Translations under genes and position numbers: made by a program | Assembly: GCA_002305765.1 (NCBI GenBank) | Contig: DBQU01000060.1 | Location: forward strand, 1-29,070 | DNA length: 29,070 bases | From: Deltaproteobacteria bacterium UBA1386 | Lineage (GTDB): Bacteria > Desulfobacterota > Syntrophorhabdia > Syntrophorhabdales > Syntrophorhabdaceae | Direction: 5' to 3' | The notes under the pieces: model-generated | What the model was told of the DNA's origin: nothing | What the model saw: only the letters and a program-made list of their open reading frames with translations | The model's database searches: none | In this document: piece after piece, positions 1 through 7,149 of the stretch | How positions within the stretch are numbered: position 1 is the first letter of the stretch | Layout of the letters: the number at the start of each line of letters is the position of its first letter

Positions 1-18
1 GTGTACTAAATCCATCAT
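1..18 (-). CDS. Start of an unidentified gene, cut by the window edge
   Basis: Only six codons are visible (ATG ATG GAT TTA GTA CAC, read on the minus strand). The ATG at 18 has a good ribosome binding site, CGGAG about 6 nt upstream. It lies about 58 nt past the ilvE stop in the same direction, so it may be the next gene of that operon. Nothing can be said about the product. The call rests on the binding site and spacing alone. Confidence 0.35.
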
Positions 19-76
19 AGCTCACTCCGTTCCCGCTCGGGATGTCCGGAGGGTGCTCAGTAAGCAGCGATCGTTA

Positions 77-1138
77 TCAGATGATGACGCACCAGCCGAA
101 GGGATCGTCCTTTTCTCCATATTGCATGCCGGTGATCTCGTCGTAGAGTCTTTGAGAGATGGGGCCGATCTCGCCGCTGTGGATCGTTATCGTGTCATCG
201 TTGTGCCGGATCCAGCCGACGGGCGAGATGACAGCGGCGGTCCCGGTGCCGAAGACCTCCTGAAGGCGTCCGCTCTTCGCTTCCGACATGACCTCGTCGA
301 TGGTGATCTTTCTCTCTTCCACCGGTATGCCCCAGTGTTTGGCAAGCGCGATGACGGAGTTACGCGTGACCCCGGGCAGGATGGAGCCCTCAAGCGGCGG
401 AGTGACCACGGTGCCGTCTATGACGAACATTATGTTCATCGTCCCCACTTCCTCGATGCACCGGTTCTCTATGCCATCGAGCCAGAGCACCTGCGTGAAG
501 CCCTTTTTCTTGGCCATCTCCCCGGGATAGAGCGAAGCGGCGTAGTTTGCCGGCGTCTTGACGGCGCCGAGGCCGCCTCTCACGGCCCGGACATACTCGC
601 CGGAGGTGATGAGCTTTACCGGATTGAGCCCTTCCTTGTAATAGGCACCGACGGGAGAGGTTATGATCATGAAGCGGTACGTGTGAGATACCCTGACGCC
701 GAGGAAGTTGTCCGTCGCGAAGACGAAAGGCCGGATATAGAGAGAGCAGCCGCGCTTGACGGGGATCCATGCCCTGTCGATCGCCACGAGCTTTCTCATC
801 CCCTCGAAGAACATTTCCCACGAGAGAGTGGGGATGCACAGGCGTTCACAGGATACGTTGTATCTCTCATGGTTCTTGTCCGGGCGAAAAAGTCGGATCT
901 TTCCGTCCACTCCGAGAAAGGCCTTGAGGCCTTCAAAGACCGCCTGGCCGTAATGCAGCGTGGAAAGGGCCGGGTACATCTTCATCGGGCCATAAGGCTC
1001 GATGCGTGGCTCGCTCCAGTGTCCATCCGCGTAGTCCACGTAGTACATGTGATCGGAGAGATGGACGCCGAACTCCAGGTTGTCGAAGTCCACTTCGTTG
1101 ATCGTTGTTTTTCTGCTCTTCCTTATCTTGATCTTCAC
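77..1138 (-). CDS. ilvE: Branched-chain amino acid aminotransferase, type II
   Basis: PLP-dependent transaminase for the last step of leucine, isoleucine and valine synthesis (2-oxo acid plus glutamate), cytoplasmic. The product has 353 residues, the usual length for the longer type II (BCAT/Mtb IlvE-like) subgroup. The PLP lysine is probably K194 in AVKTPANYAAS. Other fold IV landmarks are LHYGQAVFEGLKAF near 61-74, the IEEVGTMNIMFV stretch near 228-239, GSILPGVTRNS near 251-261 and EVFGTGTAAVISPVG near 294-308. The start is GTG at 1138, preceded by a purine-rich GAGGAAGAGAG. It lies 23 nt after the DUF3617 gene on the same strand. No leucine-responsive leader or T-box was seen. The family call is secure. 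Confidence 0.95.
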   Translation of the reverse strand: MKIKIRKSRKTTINEVDFDNLEFGVHLSDHMYYVDYADGHWSEPRIEPYGPMKMYPALSTLHYGQAVFEGLKAFLGVDGKIRLFRPDKNHERYNVSCERLCIPTLSWEMFFEGMRKLVAIDRAWIPVKRGCSLYIRPFVFATDNFLGVRVSHTYRFMIITSPVGAYYKEGLNPVKLITSGEYVRAVRGGLGAVKTPANYAASLYPGEMAKKKGFTQVLWLDGIENRCIEEVGTMNIMFVIDGTVVTPPLEGSILPGVTRNSVIALAKHWGIPVEERKITIDEVMSEAKSGRLQEVFGTGTAAVISPVGWIRHNDDTITIHSGEIGPISQRLYDEITGMQYGEKDDPFGWCVII

Positions 1139-1161
1139 AGCTCTCTTCCTCGCGTTCTTTC

Positions 1162-1599
1162 CTATTTCTTGTCGCAGGGTCCGAGGCGTTTGCCGCTCAT
1201 TTTTGTCGAAACCTGCTGGGCCTGCATGCCTTTGTTCTTGATGAGCGTCGTTGTTGTCCCGTCAAAGGTGTCGCCCTTGTATGTGATGCTTCCCTTGCTT
1301 TCCACGGTGCCGTCCTTTTCCTTGCAGACCATGGCCCACGTCACCGTGTTGCCGCTCACTTTCTGGTCGGTGATCTTGCAGTTCGGGTTTTTCTCCTTGC
1401 CCTGCCCGGGCACGCTGTCCTTCTTCGTGAGGCATTGCTTCGTTACGGACGGGGGGATGCTCGCGGGCATGCCCTTCATTTCCACCTTCGTCTTGATCTC
1501 CCAGAGACCATCCTTCATGTTCGGTTCCGCGGCCTGCACGCCGCCGCACCACACGAGAGCCAGAACGATGACGAGTGCTGCAAGAATGCTCACTTTCAT
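1162..1599 (-). CDS. DUF3617 family secreted protein
   Basis: Small exported protein of 145 residues when started at the ATG at 1599, which has AGGAGG 5 nt upstream. An in-frame upstream start at 1650 would add 17 residues in front of an otherwise perfect signal peptide and is rejected. Residues 1-23 form the signal peptide: MK, a hydrophobic core, then VQAAEP as the likely cleavage region. The mature part contains DGLWEIKTKVEMKGMP and four cysteines, the usual DUF3617 pattern, suggesting two disulfides in the periplasm. No enzymatic residues are recognisable and no function is assigned to the family. It sits between qmcA and ilvE with 175 bp upstream that holds one half of the CTTGAATCG repeat. 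A weak TTGACC-18-TACCTT promoter candidate is also there. Confidence 0.8.
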   Translation of the reverse strand: MKVSILAALVIVLALVWCGGVQAAEPNMKDGLWEIKTKVEMKGMPASIPPSVTKQCLTKKDSVPGQGKEKNPNCKITDQKVSGNTVTWAMVCKEKDGTVESKGSITYKGDTFDGTTTTLIKNKGMQAQQVSTKMSGKRLGPCDKK

Positions 1600-1676
1600 A
1601 TGTCCTCCTGATCTTTTCCTGACAAATGCTTCGGTAAAAAAAGGTATCACTAATGGGGCCGATGGGTCAAGAGAAA

Positions 1677-1715
1677 GACGGCTTGAGTCGCTTGAACCGC
1701 TTGAGAGTCAGAAAA
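1677..1715. repeat. Half copy of the CTTGAATCG intergenic repeat
   Basis: The run GACGGCTTGAGTCGCTTGAA and the following CCGCTTGAGAGTCAGAAAAA match one arm of the palindromic elements at 12939-13072, 17936-18063 and 22307-22436. No opposing arm is present between here and the qmcA stop, so only half an element is left. It lies downstream of qmcA and upstream of the DUF3617 gene, both on the minus strand. Confidence 0.75.
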
Positions 1716-1774
1716 ATGTGCGGTTCCGACGGTCTTGTCCAGGGCGATCGTCGTGTATGCTGCCCCGCTATCGT

Positions 1775-2731
1775 CTATCTTTTCTCCGCCCCCTGGGCCC
1801 TGACCCCTGTATCCTTTGTCTGGTCCTTCAGTATTGTCGTTACCGTCGATACGAGGCCTGCCAGGTCGCCAAGGTTGGCGGGGAGGATGAGGGTGTTGTT
1901 CGTTCTCGCCAGCTTGCCGAACTCGTTTATGTACTGCTCGGCGATGCGAAGGTTGACGGCGTTGATGCCGCCCTGCTCGTTGATAGCGAGCGCGATCTCC
2001 CTCAAGCCGTTCGCGGTTGCCTTTGCCACGCGCTCTATCTCCGCCGCCCGGCCTTCGGCCTCATTGATCCTCTTCTGCTTCTCGCCTTCGGAGGTGGCGA
2101 TCATCTCCTGCTTGACACCCTCGGCGCGGTTGATCTTGGCCTGCTTGTCTCCCTCGGATTCAGCGATCATGGCCCTCTTCTCACGCTCCGCGCGCATCTG
2201 TTTCTCCATGGCGTCCTTGATGCTCTGCGGCGGAACGATGTTCTTGACCTCGTACCGGGTGACCTTCACGCCCCAGGGATCGGACGCCTTGTCGACGGCC
2301 TCGACGATGGTGGTGTTGATCGTGTCCCGCTCCTCGAAGGTCCTGTCGAGCTCCAGTTTGCCGATGACGCTCCTCATGGTCGTCTGGGCGAGCTGAGTGG
2401 CCGCGAACTGGTAATTGTTGATGCCGTAAGACGCCTTCTGGGGATCTATGACCTGAAGGTAGAGGATGCCGTCGACCTCGACGGCGATGTTGTCCCTCGT
2501 GATGCATGTCTGGGAGGGGACGTCGATGGCCTGTTCCTTCAGGGTGTGTCTGTAGGAGACCTTGTCGATAAAGGGTATGAGGACGTGGAGGCCGGCGTCC
2601 AGCGTCGCGTTGTACTTGCCGAGGCGCTCCACGATGAAGGCGACCTTCTGGGGGACAACGCGTATGGTCTTCAGAAAGGCGATGACCACGAGTATGATGA
2701 GACCGACGATGATGACAGTAAAGAAGTTCAT
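1775..2731 (-). CDS. qmcA: SPFH/band-7 membrane protein (stomatin/QmcA type)
   Basis: Slipin/stomatin-like scaffold protein of 318 residues, forming oligomers at membrane microdomains. Residues 1-20 are one hydrophobic segment (FFTVIIVGLIILVVIAFL). An SPFH domain follows at about 24-185 (IRVVPQKVAFIVERLGKY, DNIAVEVDGILYLQVIDP, RSVIGKLELDRTFEERDTIN, DPWGVKVTRYEVKNI). A charged coiled coil rich in E, K, R and A runs to about 250, with the repeat MIAESEGDKQ / MIATSEGEKQ. Its ATG overlaps the nfeD stop (ATGA at 2728-2731), so the two are translationally coupled. NfeD-SPFH pairing is a widespread operon and supports the call. The symbol follows E. coli QmcA; hflK/C are less likely because there is no hflKC tandem. 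Confidence 0.9.
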   Translation of the reverse strand: MNFFTVIIVGLIILVVIAFLKTIRVVPQKVAFIVERLGKYNATLDAGLHVLIPFIDKVSYRHTLKEQAIDVPSQTCITRDNIAVEVDGILYLQVIDPQKASYGINNYQFAATQLAQTTMRSVIGKLELDRTFEERDTINTTIVEAVDKASDPWGVKVTRYEVKNIVPPQSIKDAMEKQMRAEREKRAMIAESEGDKQAKINRAEGVKQEMIATSEGEKQKRINEAEGRAAEIERVAKATANGLREIALAINEQGGINAVNLRIAEQYINEFGKLARTNNTLILPANLGDLAGLVSTVTTILKDQTKDTGVRAQGAEKR

Positions 2732-3216
2732 TGACCGTTCCCTCCCTTTGCCGGATATTTTTTGACCTTCAGCGTAAGGCCCTGCTTGCCTGTGATCTCC
2801 ACGGCGGCCCCTTCTTCAACCGGTTCGTCCCCATCGGTCTCCGCGTTCCAACTGGTGCCGTGAAGCTCGACCTTGCCTCCCATGACGGGGTCGATCGTCC
2901 GTGTCACCACGGCCCTCTTTCCCGTGAATTCCAACTGGTCGTCGTCAGATGGCCGGCCGAACTTCTTGCGGCCGACGAAGACGCCCCTCATCCATTTCCT
3001 CAACGAGAGGAGAAGCAGCACCGAGGCCACGAGGAACACGATGAGTTGGGCGTTGATGGATACGTCGGCGAAGAGGCAGATGAGCGCCACGACCCAGGCC
3101 CCGACGCCGAAGAAGAATATGATGAAGCCTGGAAGGACGAACTCCAGGAGCATCAGCGCAAGGCCGATGAGAAACCATATCAACTCGGGCCTCAACCAAT
3201 CTTTCAATGCTTCCAC
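2728..3216 (-). CDS. NfeD-like membrane protein (short form)
   Basis: 162-residue NfeD family protein, partner of stomatin-like proteins. Hydrophobic segments lie at about 11-30 (LIWFLIGLALMLLEFVLPGF), 31-50 (IIFFFGVGAWVVALICLF) and 55-72 (NAQLIVFLVASVLLLLSL). A soluble OB-fold-like NfeD C-terminal domain follows from about 90 (FTGKRAVVTRTI, GGKVELHGTSWNAETDG, VEITGKQGLTLKVKK). It lacks the serine-protease domain of long NfeD proteins. The start is GTG at 3216 with only a weak upstream purine run (GGGGTG). It is the first gene of the nfeD-qmcA pair and overlaps qmcA by 4 bp. Confidence 0.9.
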   Translation of the reverse strand: MEALKDWLRPELIWFLIGLALMLLEFVLPGFIIFFFGVGAWVVALICLFADVSINAQLIVFLVASVLLLLSLRKWMRGVFVGRKKFGRPSDDDQLEFTGKRAVVTRTIDPVMGGKVELHGTSWNAETDGDEPVEEGAAVEITGKQGLTLKVKKYPAKGGNGQ

Positions 3217-3384
3217 CGCGTCACCCCGCTTGTTTGGATCGTACTGTTAAGGATTCTAGCAGATTGAGTTCTTGAAGAAAACAACAATAGTGCACATGCC
3301 GCGTCACCGGTCCATCGAGGCATGAGGCACGCCGGGTCGCTATCCGCGAGCGGTGCTTGAGTATTGCGCCTGATCTGGTGTATC

Positions 3385-3414
3385 TTGACAGAGAAGGACG
3401 GTGGTTTTTATGGT
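3385..3414 (+). promoter_or_regulatory. Candidate sigma70 promoter of the radical SAM gene
   Basis: A perfect -35 TTGACA at 3385-3390 is followed after 18 bp by TATGGT at 3409-3414 (4 of 6 to consensus). It points to the radical SAM gene about 90 bp downstream. The -10 is also the left arm of a palindrome, see the next entry. Confidence 0.5.
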
Positions 3415-3427
3415 GAACCTACCATAA
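3408..3427. promoter_or_regulatory. Palindrome overlapping the -10 region, possible operator
   Basis: TTATGGTGAACCTACCATAA is a perfect 7-bp inverted repeat with a 6-bp centre. It coincides with the -10 hexamer of the candidate promoter, where a bound dimeric repressor would block transcription. The regulator is unknown. Confidence 0.45.
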
Positions 3428-3504
3428 TGACAGGACATCAGATCGACAAAAAAAGATAGGGCCCGAGTTCCTGACGAACCGCACTGAATATGGGAGAAAA
3501 TCAC

Positions 3505-4932
3505 GTGAACCCGATAGAAATGCCGCCCGATGTTATGTTGAAGAAGTCGCCCTTTCTGGTGGTAAGGCAACTGCGCGATGACGAGGTAAGGGTATACAGC
3601 AAGCTGCACGGCAACCTGACGTCATACGGGTCTGAGATCATCGACGTTCTCGGAGCCTTCGACAGGCCCGTCTCGATGGGCACGGCCGCGGCGCAAGTGT
3701 CGGCGATGTGCCGGTGCGAGCCTTCGGTCCTCATGAGGGAGCTCTACGAGAAACGTTTCCTGGTGGAGGGAGACAGGGACGAGCGGGACATGTTCGCGGA
3801 GTATGTCGCCATGGCAAGGCACAGGAACGAGGTCGCCAGGATATCCAAGGTGACCTTTCTTCTCTCCGCCAAATGCAACCTCTCGTGCAAGGGGTGCTAT
3901 CACAGTTTCTACGATTTCAAGAGCGGCCACATGACGAGTGAGTTTGCCGACAGCGTCCTATCGGGTCTCTTCCCTTACCTGAAGAAGAGGGGCATCCGGT
4001 CGCTGCTCATATCCTTTCTCGGCTACGAGCCTCTCCTGAATTTCGAGACCATGAGGCAGGTCTGTGACCGGGCGGCGGCCATGTCCGAGGAATACGGAAT
4101 AGACACCACGTTCAAGATATTCACGAATGCCTTCACCCTGAATGAAGATGTCTATGACTGGATAGTGAAGAACGGACCCCGGCTGAGTTTCAAGGTGAGC
4201 CTGGACGGGGTCAGGGAGGACAATGACCAGCGAAGGGTGGACCGCGCCGGAAAAGGAACGTTTGACAGGGTCGTCGGCAACCTGAAAAGGATAATCGCCA
4301 CGGGCGCGGAGTGCGACGTCCTGACGACCCTCAGCAAGATCAACTTCGCCAATATCGAGCGCTTCGTGGATGAAATGGCCGCCATCGGCATCAGGAACAT
4401 CACCGCCAATATATTTTGCGGTCAATCGCCCGAGGAGAGAAGGATAGAGCTGTCGGAAGAGGAGAGGTTCGAGGCAATAAAAAGGATGGACCTTGCCACG
4501 GAGAAACACGGCATCGAGTTCGACGGGGAGTGGAAGTTCGCCGTCGTGCAGATGATAACCGGCGCCCACTTCACCTGTCCGGCGGGAATGAGGCAGATGG
4601 TCTTCTGCGCCGACGGCGCGATCCATCCCTGCCAGCGTTTTGCCGGAACGGAGCTCACCTTCGGGGTTTTCGGGGACGATTTCTGGGAGAAGCTTGGCGA
4701 AGGCCAATGCGAGGGTTACGAGCGCTGGATCGCCGACCTCTATGACGGCGTGATGGACAGAGTAAAGGAAGAACACGCGGACCTTACCGGCTGGAGTTGT
4801 CCCTTTGTCCCTTTCATACGGGGCGAATGTCTCGGCAAACATGTCGAGAAGGATTTCAACGAACGCCTCATCGAGTACTATGTCACGCGCCCCATGGACC
4901 GTATAATCGCGAAATCGCGTATACATTGCTGA
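3505..4932 (+). CDS. Radical SAM/SPASM protein with PqqD-like N-terminal domain
   Basis: Probable radical SAM peptide or protein maturase. Numbering from the alternative ATG at 3490 (480 residues): a winged-helix, PqqD/RRE-like region at about 30-95, the radical SAM cluster motif C129-x3-C133-x2-C136 (CNLSCKGC), and VSLDG at 236-240. A SPASM-like C-terminal region carries C363, C373, C381, C407, C437, C447 and a terminal C480, enough for two auxiliary Fe-S clusters. I prefer GTG 3505 as start because GGGAGA lies 7 nt upstream; the ATG at 3490 has no binding site. The gene stands alone between nfeD and cysK. No precursor peptide gene was found: the upstream gap holds only ORFs of 5-11 codons. 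The substrate is unknown. Anaerobic sulfatase-maturase-like and RiPP-maturase roles are both possible. Confidence 0.85.
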   Translation: MNPIEMPPDVMLKKSPFLVVRQLRDDEVRVYSKLHGNLTSYGSEIIDVLGAFDRPVSMGTAAAQVSAMCRCEPSVLMRELYEKRFLVEGDRDERDMFAEYVAMARHRNEVARISKVTFLLSAKCNLSCKGCYHSFYDFKSGHMTSEFADSVLSGLFPYLKKRGIRSLLISFLGYEPLLNFETMRQVCDRAAAMSEEYGIDTTFKIFTNAFTLNEDVYDWIVKNGPRLSFKVSLDGVREDNDQRRVDRAGKGTFDRVVGNLKRIIATGAECDVLTTLSKINFANIERFVDEMAAIGIRNITANIFCGQSPEERRIELSEEERFEAIKRMDLATEKHGIEFDGEWKFAVVQMITGAHFTCPAGMRQMVFCADGAIHPCQRFAGTELTFGVFGDDFWEKLGEGQCEGYERWIADLYDGVMDRVKEEHADLTGWSCPFVPFIRGECLGKHVEKDFNERLIEYYVTRPMDRIIAKSRIHC

Positions 4933-4998
4933 GGTTTCGGTCCCGGGGCCCCCTTCTGCGCTTGTCCGTTTCCGGCTGTGACGGAGGCGGTCGATGTC

Positions 4999-5025
4999 TT
5001 GCCCGGGGCGCCAAAATGATATAAT
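4999..5025 (+). promoter_or_regulatory. Candidate promoter of cysK
   Basis: A perfect TATAAT at 5020-5025 has TTGCCC at 4999-5004 (spacing 15, short) as the best -35. It lies 66 bp upstream of the cysK ATG. Confidence 0.45.
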
Positions 5026-5038
5026 AAAAGTTATACCA

Positions 5039-5071
5039 TCCTTCGGTCCCGATCCGGGTCGGATCTGAAGG
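5039..5071 (+). promoter_or_regulatory. Hairpin in the cysK 5' leader
   Basis: CCTTC (5039-5043) pairs with GAAGG (5067-5071), enclosing the perfect inverted repeat GATCCG-GGT-CGGATC (5051-5065). It lies between the candidate -10 and the ribosome binding site, so it could be an operator or an RNA leader structure. No known cysteine-pathway riboregulator was recognised in it. Confidence 0.4.
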
Positions 5072-5091
5072 CATAGACAAGGAGGCCGCCC

Positions 5092-6087
5092 ATGGCAGCG
5101 ATATTCGAGGACAACTCGTTCTCAATAGGCAGAACGCCGCTCGTCAGGCTCAACAGGGTGACGGCAGGCGCGAAAGCGATGGTGCTCGCGAAGGTCGAGG
5201 GACGCAATCCAGCCTACTCGGTAAAATGCAGGATCGGCGCCTCGATGGTATGGGACGCGGAGAAGACGGGCAGGTTGAGACCGGGCATGGAGATCGTAGA
5301 GCCGACATCGGGCAATACCGGCATCGCCCTGGCCTTCGTCGCGGCAGCCAGGGGGTATAAACTGACCCTGATGATGCCGGAAACGATGTCGATAGAGAGG
5401 CGGAAAGTCCTCAAGGCCCTCGGGGCGAACATCATTCTCACCGAGGGGGCGAAGGGCATGAAAGGGGCCATCGCAAAGGCGGAGGAGATGGTCCGAAGCG
5501 ACGCGTCACGGTATTTCCTTCCCCAGCAGTTCGAAAACCCGGCGAATCCCGCCATACATGAGGCCACGACCGCCGTGGAGATCTGGAACGACACGGAAGG
5601 GAAAGTGGATATCCTCGTCTGTGGTGTCGGCACAGGCGGTACGATCACCGGCATATCGAGATATTTCAAGCTCACGAAAAAGAAGAAGGTCACCTCCGTG
5701 GCGGTGGAGCCCATCCATTCCCCTGTCCTTACCCAGACAAGGGCCGGCGAAGAGTTGAAGCCCGGCCCCCACAAGATACAGGGGATAGGTGCCGGCTTCG
5801 TTCCGAAGGTCCTGGACCTTTCCCTTGTCGACCGGATCGAGACGGTCAGCAACGATGAGGCGATCGAGATGGCAAGGCGTCTTGCAAGGGAAGAGGGGAT
5901 CCTGAGCGGCATATCCTGCGGAGCGGCCGCTCATGCGGCGGTGAAGCTTGCCGGGGAACGGGAGAACGCGGGGAAGACCATCGTTGTGATACTGCCCGAC
6001 GCCGGCGAACGGTATCTTTCCACGGTGCTTTTTGAAGGGATTCTCGGCGGGGTGGAATCCGCGGGTGCATCCGACACGCCGATCTGA
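5092..6087 (+). CDS. cysK: Cysteine synthase (O-acetylserine sulfhydrylase)
   Basis: PLP enzyme converting O-acetylserine and sulfide to cysteine, cytoplasmic. The product has 331 residues. The PLP lysine is K45 in NPAYSVKCRIG. The substrate loop TSGNTG is at 72-77 and the phosphate-binding GTGGTITG near 180-187. SGISCGAAAHAA near the C-terminus is also typical. AAGGAGG lies 8 nt before the ATG. The gene for the enzyme that makes its substrate, cysE, lies 1 kb away on the opposite strand; CysE and CysK classically form a complex. larE begins 62 bp downstream and is probably co-transcribed. Cystathionine beta-synthase is less likely because there is no extra domain. Confidence 0.95.
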   Translation: MAAIFEDNSFSIGRTPLVRLNRVTAGAKAMVLAKVEGRNPAYSVKCRIGASMVWDAEKTGRLRPGMEIVEPTSGNTGIALAFVAAARGYKLTLMMPETMSIERRKVLKALGANIILTEGAKGMKGAIAKAEEMVRSDASRYFLPQQFENPANPAIHEATTAVEIWNDTEGKVDILVCGVGTGGTITGISRYFKLTKKKKVTSVAVEPIHSPVLTQTRAGEELKPGPHKIQGIGAGFVPKVLDLSLVDRIETVSNDEAIEMARRLAREEGILSGISCGAAAHAAVKLAGERENAGKTIVVILPDAGERYLSTVLFEGILGGVESAGASDTPI

Positions 6088-6149
6088 CGGTGCAGCGTAA
6101 CTTGTTCGGGCAAGGAGTACGGTGCCATGAAAGAGGTCATGGGACGCAG

Positions 6150-6956
6150 ATGAAGGAGAGACTGGAGCGCAAGTACGACGATCTGAGAAGATCAATCGGA
6201 GCCATGGGCAAGGTCGCTGTGACCTTCTCTGGCGGGGTGGACAGCACCTTGCTTCTCAAGGTCTGCGTCGACGTCCTGGGAAGCGCCAACGTGCTGGCCC
6301 TGACCGGAGTGTCGCCCATACACCCCCGTGACGAAAGAGAGGAGGCACGGGCCCTGGCGGCCGAACTCGGGGTCCGCATGGTCGCGTTCGATTCCGCCGA
6401 GATGGAGGACGAGAGCTTCCTCGCCAACGGGCTCGAGCGGTGTTACCACTGCAAGACCCATCTGTTCAAAAGCGTCCGCGAAATTGCCCGACAGGAGGGG
6501 TATTCCCTCGTTCTGGAGGGTTCGAACGTCGATGACATGAACGACTTCCGGCCGGGCAGAAAAGCATGCGTGGAACAGGGCGTCAAAAGTCCTCTTCTCG
6601 AAGCGGACCTGAACAAGGAAGAGGTCAGGACCCTTTCACGCGAGCTGGGGTTGAAGACCCATGATAAGCCGGCGGAAGCCTGTCTGTCGACAAGGATCCC
6701 TTACGGTACCCCCATAACCGTGGGCAGACTCCGGGATATCGAGCGCGCCGAAGCTTTCATAAAGGCCCTCGGTATATCGCGGGTCCGTGTGAGGCATCAC
6801 GGCAGCGCCGCCCGCATCGAGGTGGAGGAAAAGGACCTCCCCCTCATTATCGAACAGAGGAACCCCATAGCAGGGGAGTTGACGGACATAGGATTCACGT
6901 ACGTTGCCCTGGATCTTCGCGGCTACCGAACGGGAAGCATGAACGAAGGACAGTAG
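6150..6956 (+). CDS. larE: LarE-type ATP-dependent sulfur transferase, three-cysteine form
   Basis: PP-loop sulfur insertase of the nickel-pincer nucleotide pathway. In Lactiplantibacillus, LarE adenylates the nicotinic-acid-derived dinucleotide and donates its own cysteine sulfur. I start at the ATG at 6150 (268 residues). An in-frame GTG at 6090 would add 20 residues with no family counterpart. The ATP pyrophosphatase motif SGGVDS is at 27-32. Cysteines C98 and C101 (CYHC) plus C178 (EACLSTRIPYG) match the three-cysteine subgroup, represented by Thermotoga maritima LarE, which uses a 4Fe-4S cluster instead of sacrificing a cysteine. larB, larC and larA are not in the window, so the real acceptor is uncertain. 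The neighbour cysK suits a sulfur-transfer role. Confidence 0.85.
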   Translation: MKERLERKYDDLRRSIGAMGKVAVTFSGGVDSTLLLKVCVDVLGSANVLALTGVSPIHPRDEREEARALAAELGVRMVAFDSAEMEDESFLANGLERCYHCKTHLFKSVREIARQEGYSLVLEGSNVDDMNDFRPGRKACVEQGVKSPLLEADLNKEEVRTLSRELGLKTHDKPAEACLSTRIPYGTPITVGRLRDIERAEAFIKALGISRVRVRHHGSAARIEVEEKDLPLIIEQRNPIAGELTDIGFTYVALDLRGYRTGSMNEGQ

Positions 6957-6966
6957 AGGCGGTTCC

Positions 6967-7125
6967 AGGTTTCAGGTTAAAGACGAAGACGGACGGTTTC
7001 CGGTAGGACCGGAACCTTTACAGTCATCTCAGGCCGGCTCAAACCTCCGGACGGTCCGATGAGATAGGAACCTTCACAGTAGAGAAACCTCCTTATGGTC
7101 TTCCGACCTGAGATACCTGAAACCT
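6967..7125. repeat. Inverted and direct repeats in the larE/cysE convergent gap
   Basis: AGGTTTCAGGT (6967-6977) and its exact complement ACCTGAAACCT (7115-7125) bracket the gap between two converging genes. Inside are a direct repeat GGAACCTTTACAGT (7011-7024) / GGAACCTTCACAGT (7067-7080), and past the right arm the run CCTAAAACCTAAAACTTAAA. This differs in sequence from the CTTGAATCG repeat but occupies the same kind of site. Confidence 0.6.
6995..7019 (+). terminator. Possible terminator after larE
   Basis: GGTTTCCGGT and ACCGGAACC pair through 9 bp with one bulged T and a 3-nt loop, followed by TTT. It lies 38 bp after the larE stop. The U-tract is short, so efficiency is uncertain. Confidence 0.4.
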
Positions 7126-7149
7126 AAAACCTAAAACTTAAAACGGTCT

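Noticed and set aside
53..2734. An 893-codon open frame on the plus strand
   Set aside because: It is antisense to ilvE, the DUF3617 gene and qmcA, all of which have clear family motifs and binding sites. Its translation shows no domain, and long antisense frames are expected in GC-rich DNA.
3217..3504. A precursor peptide gene for the radical SAM enzyme
   Set aside because: Only frames of 5-11 codons exist upstream, without leader-core character. The frame at 4797-5024 downstream is an overlapping shadow without its own binding site.
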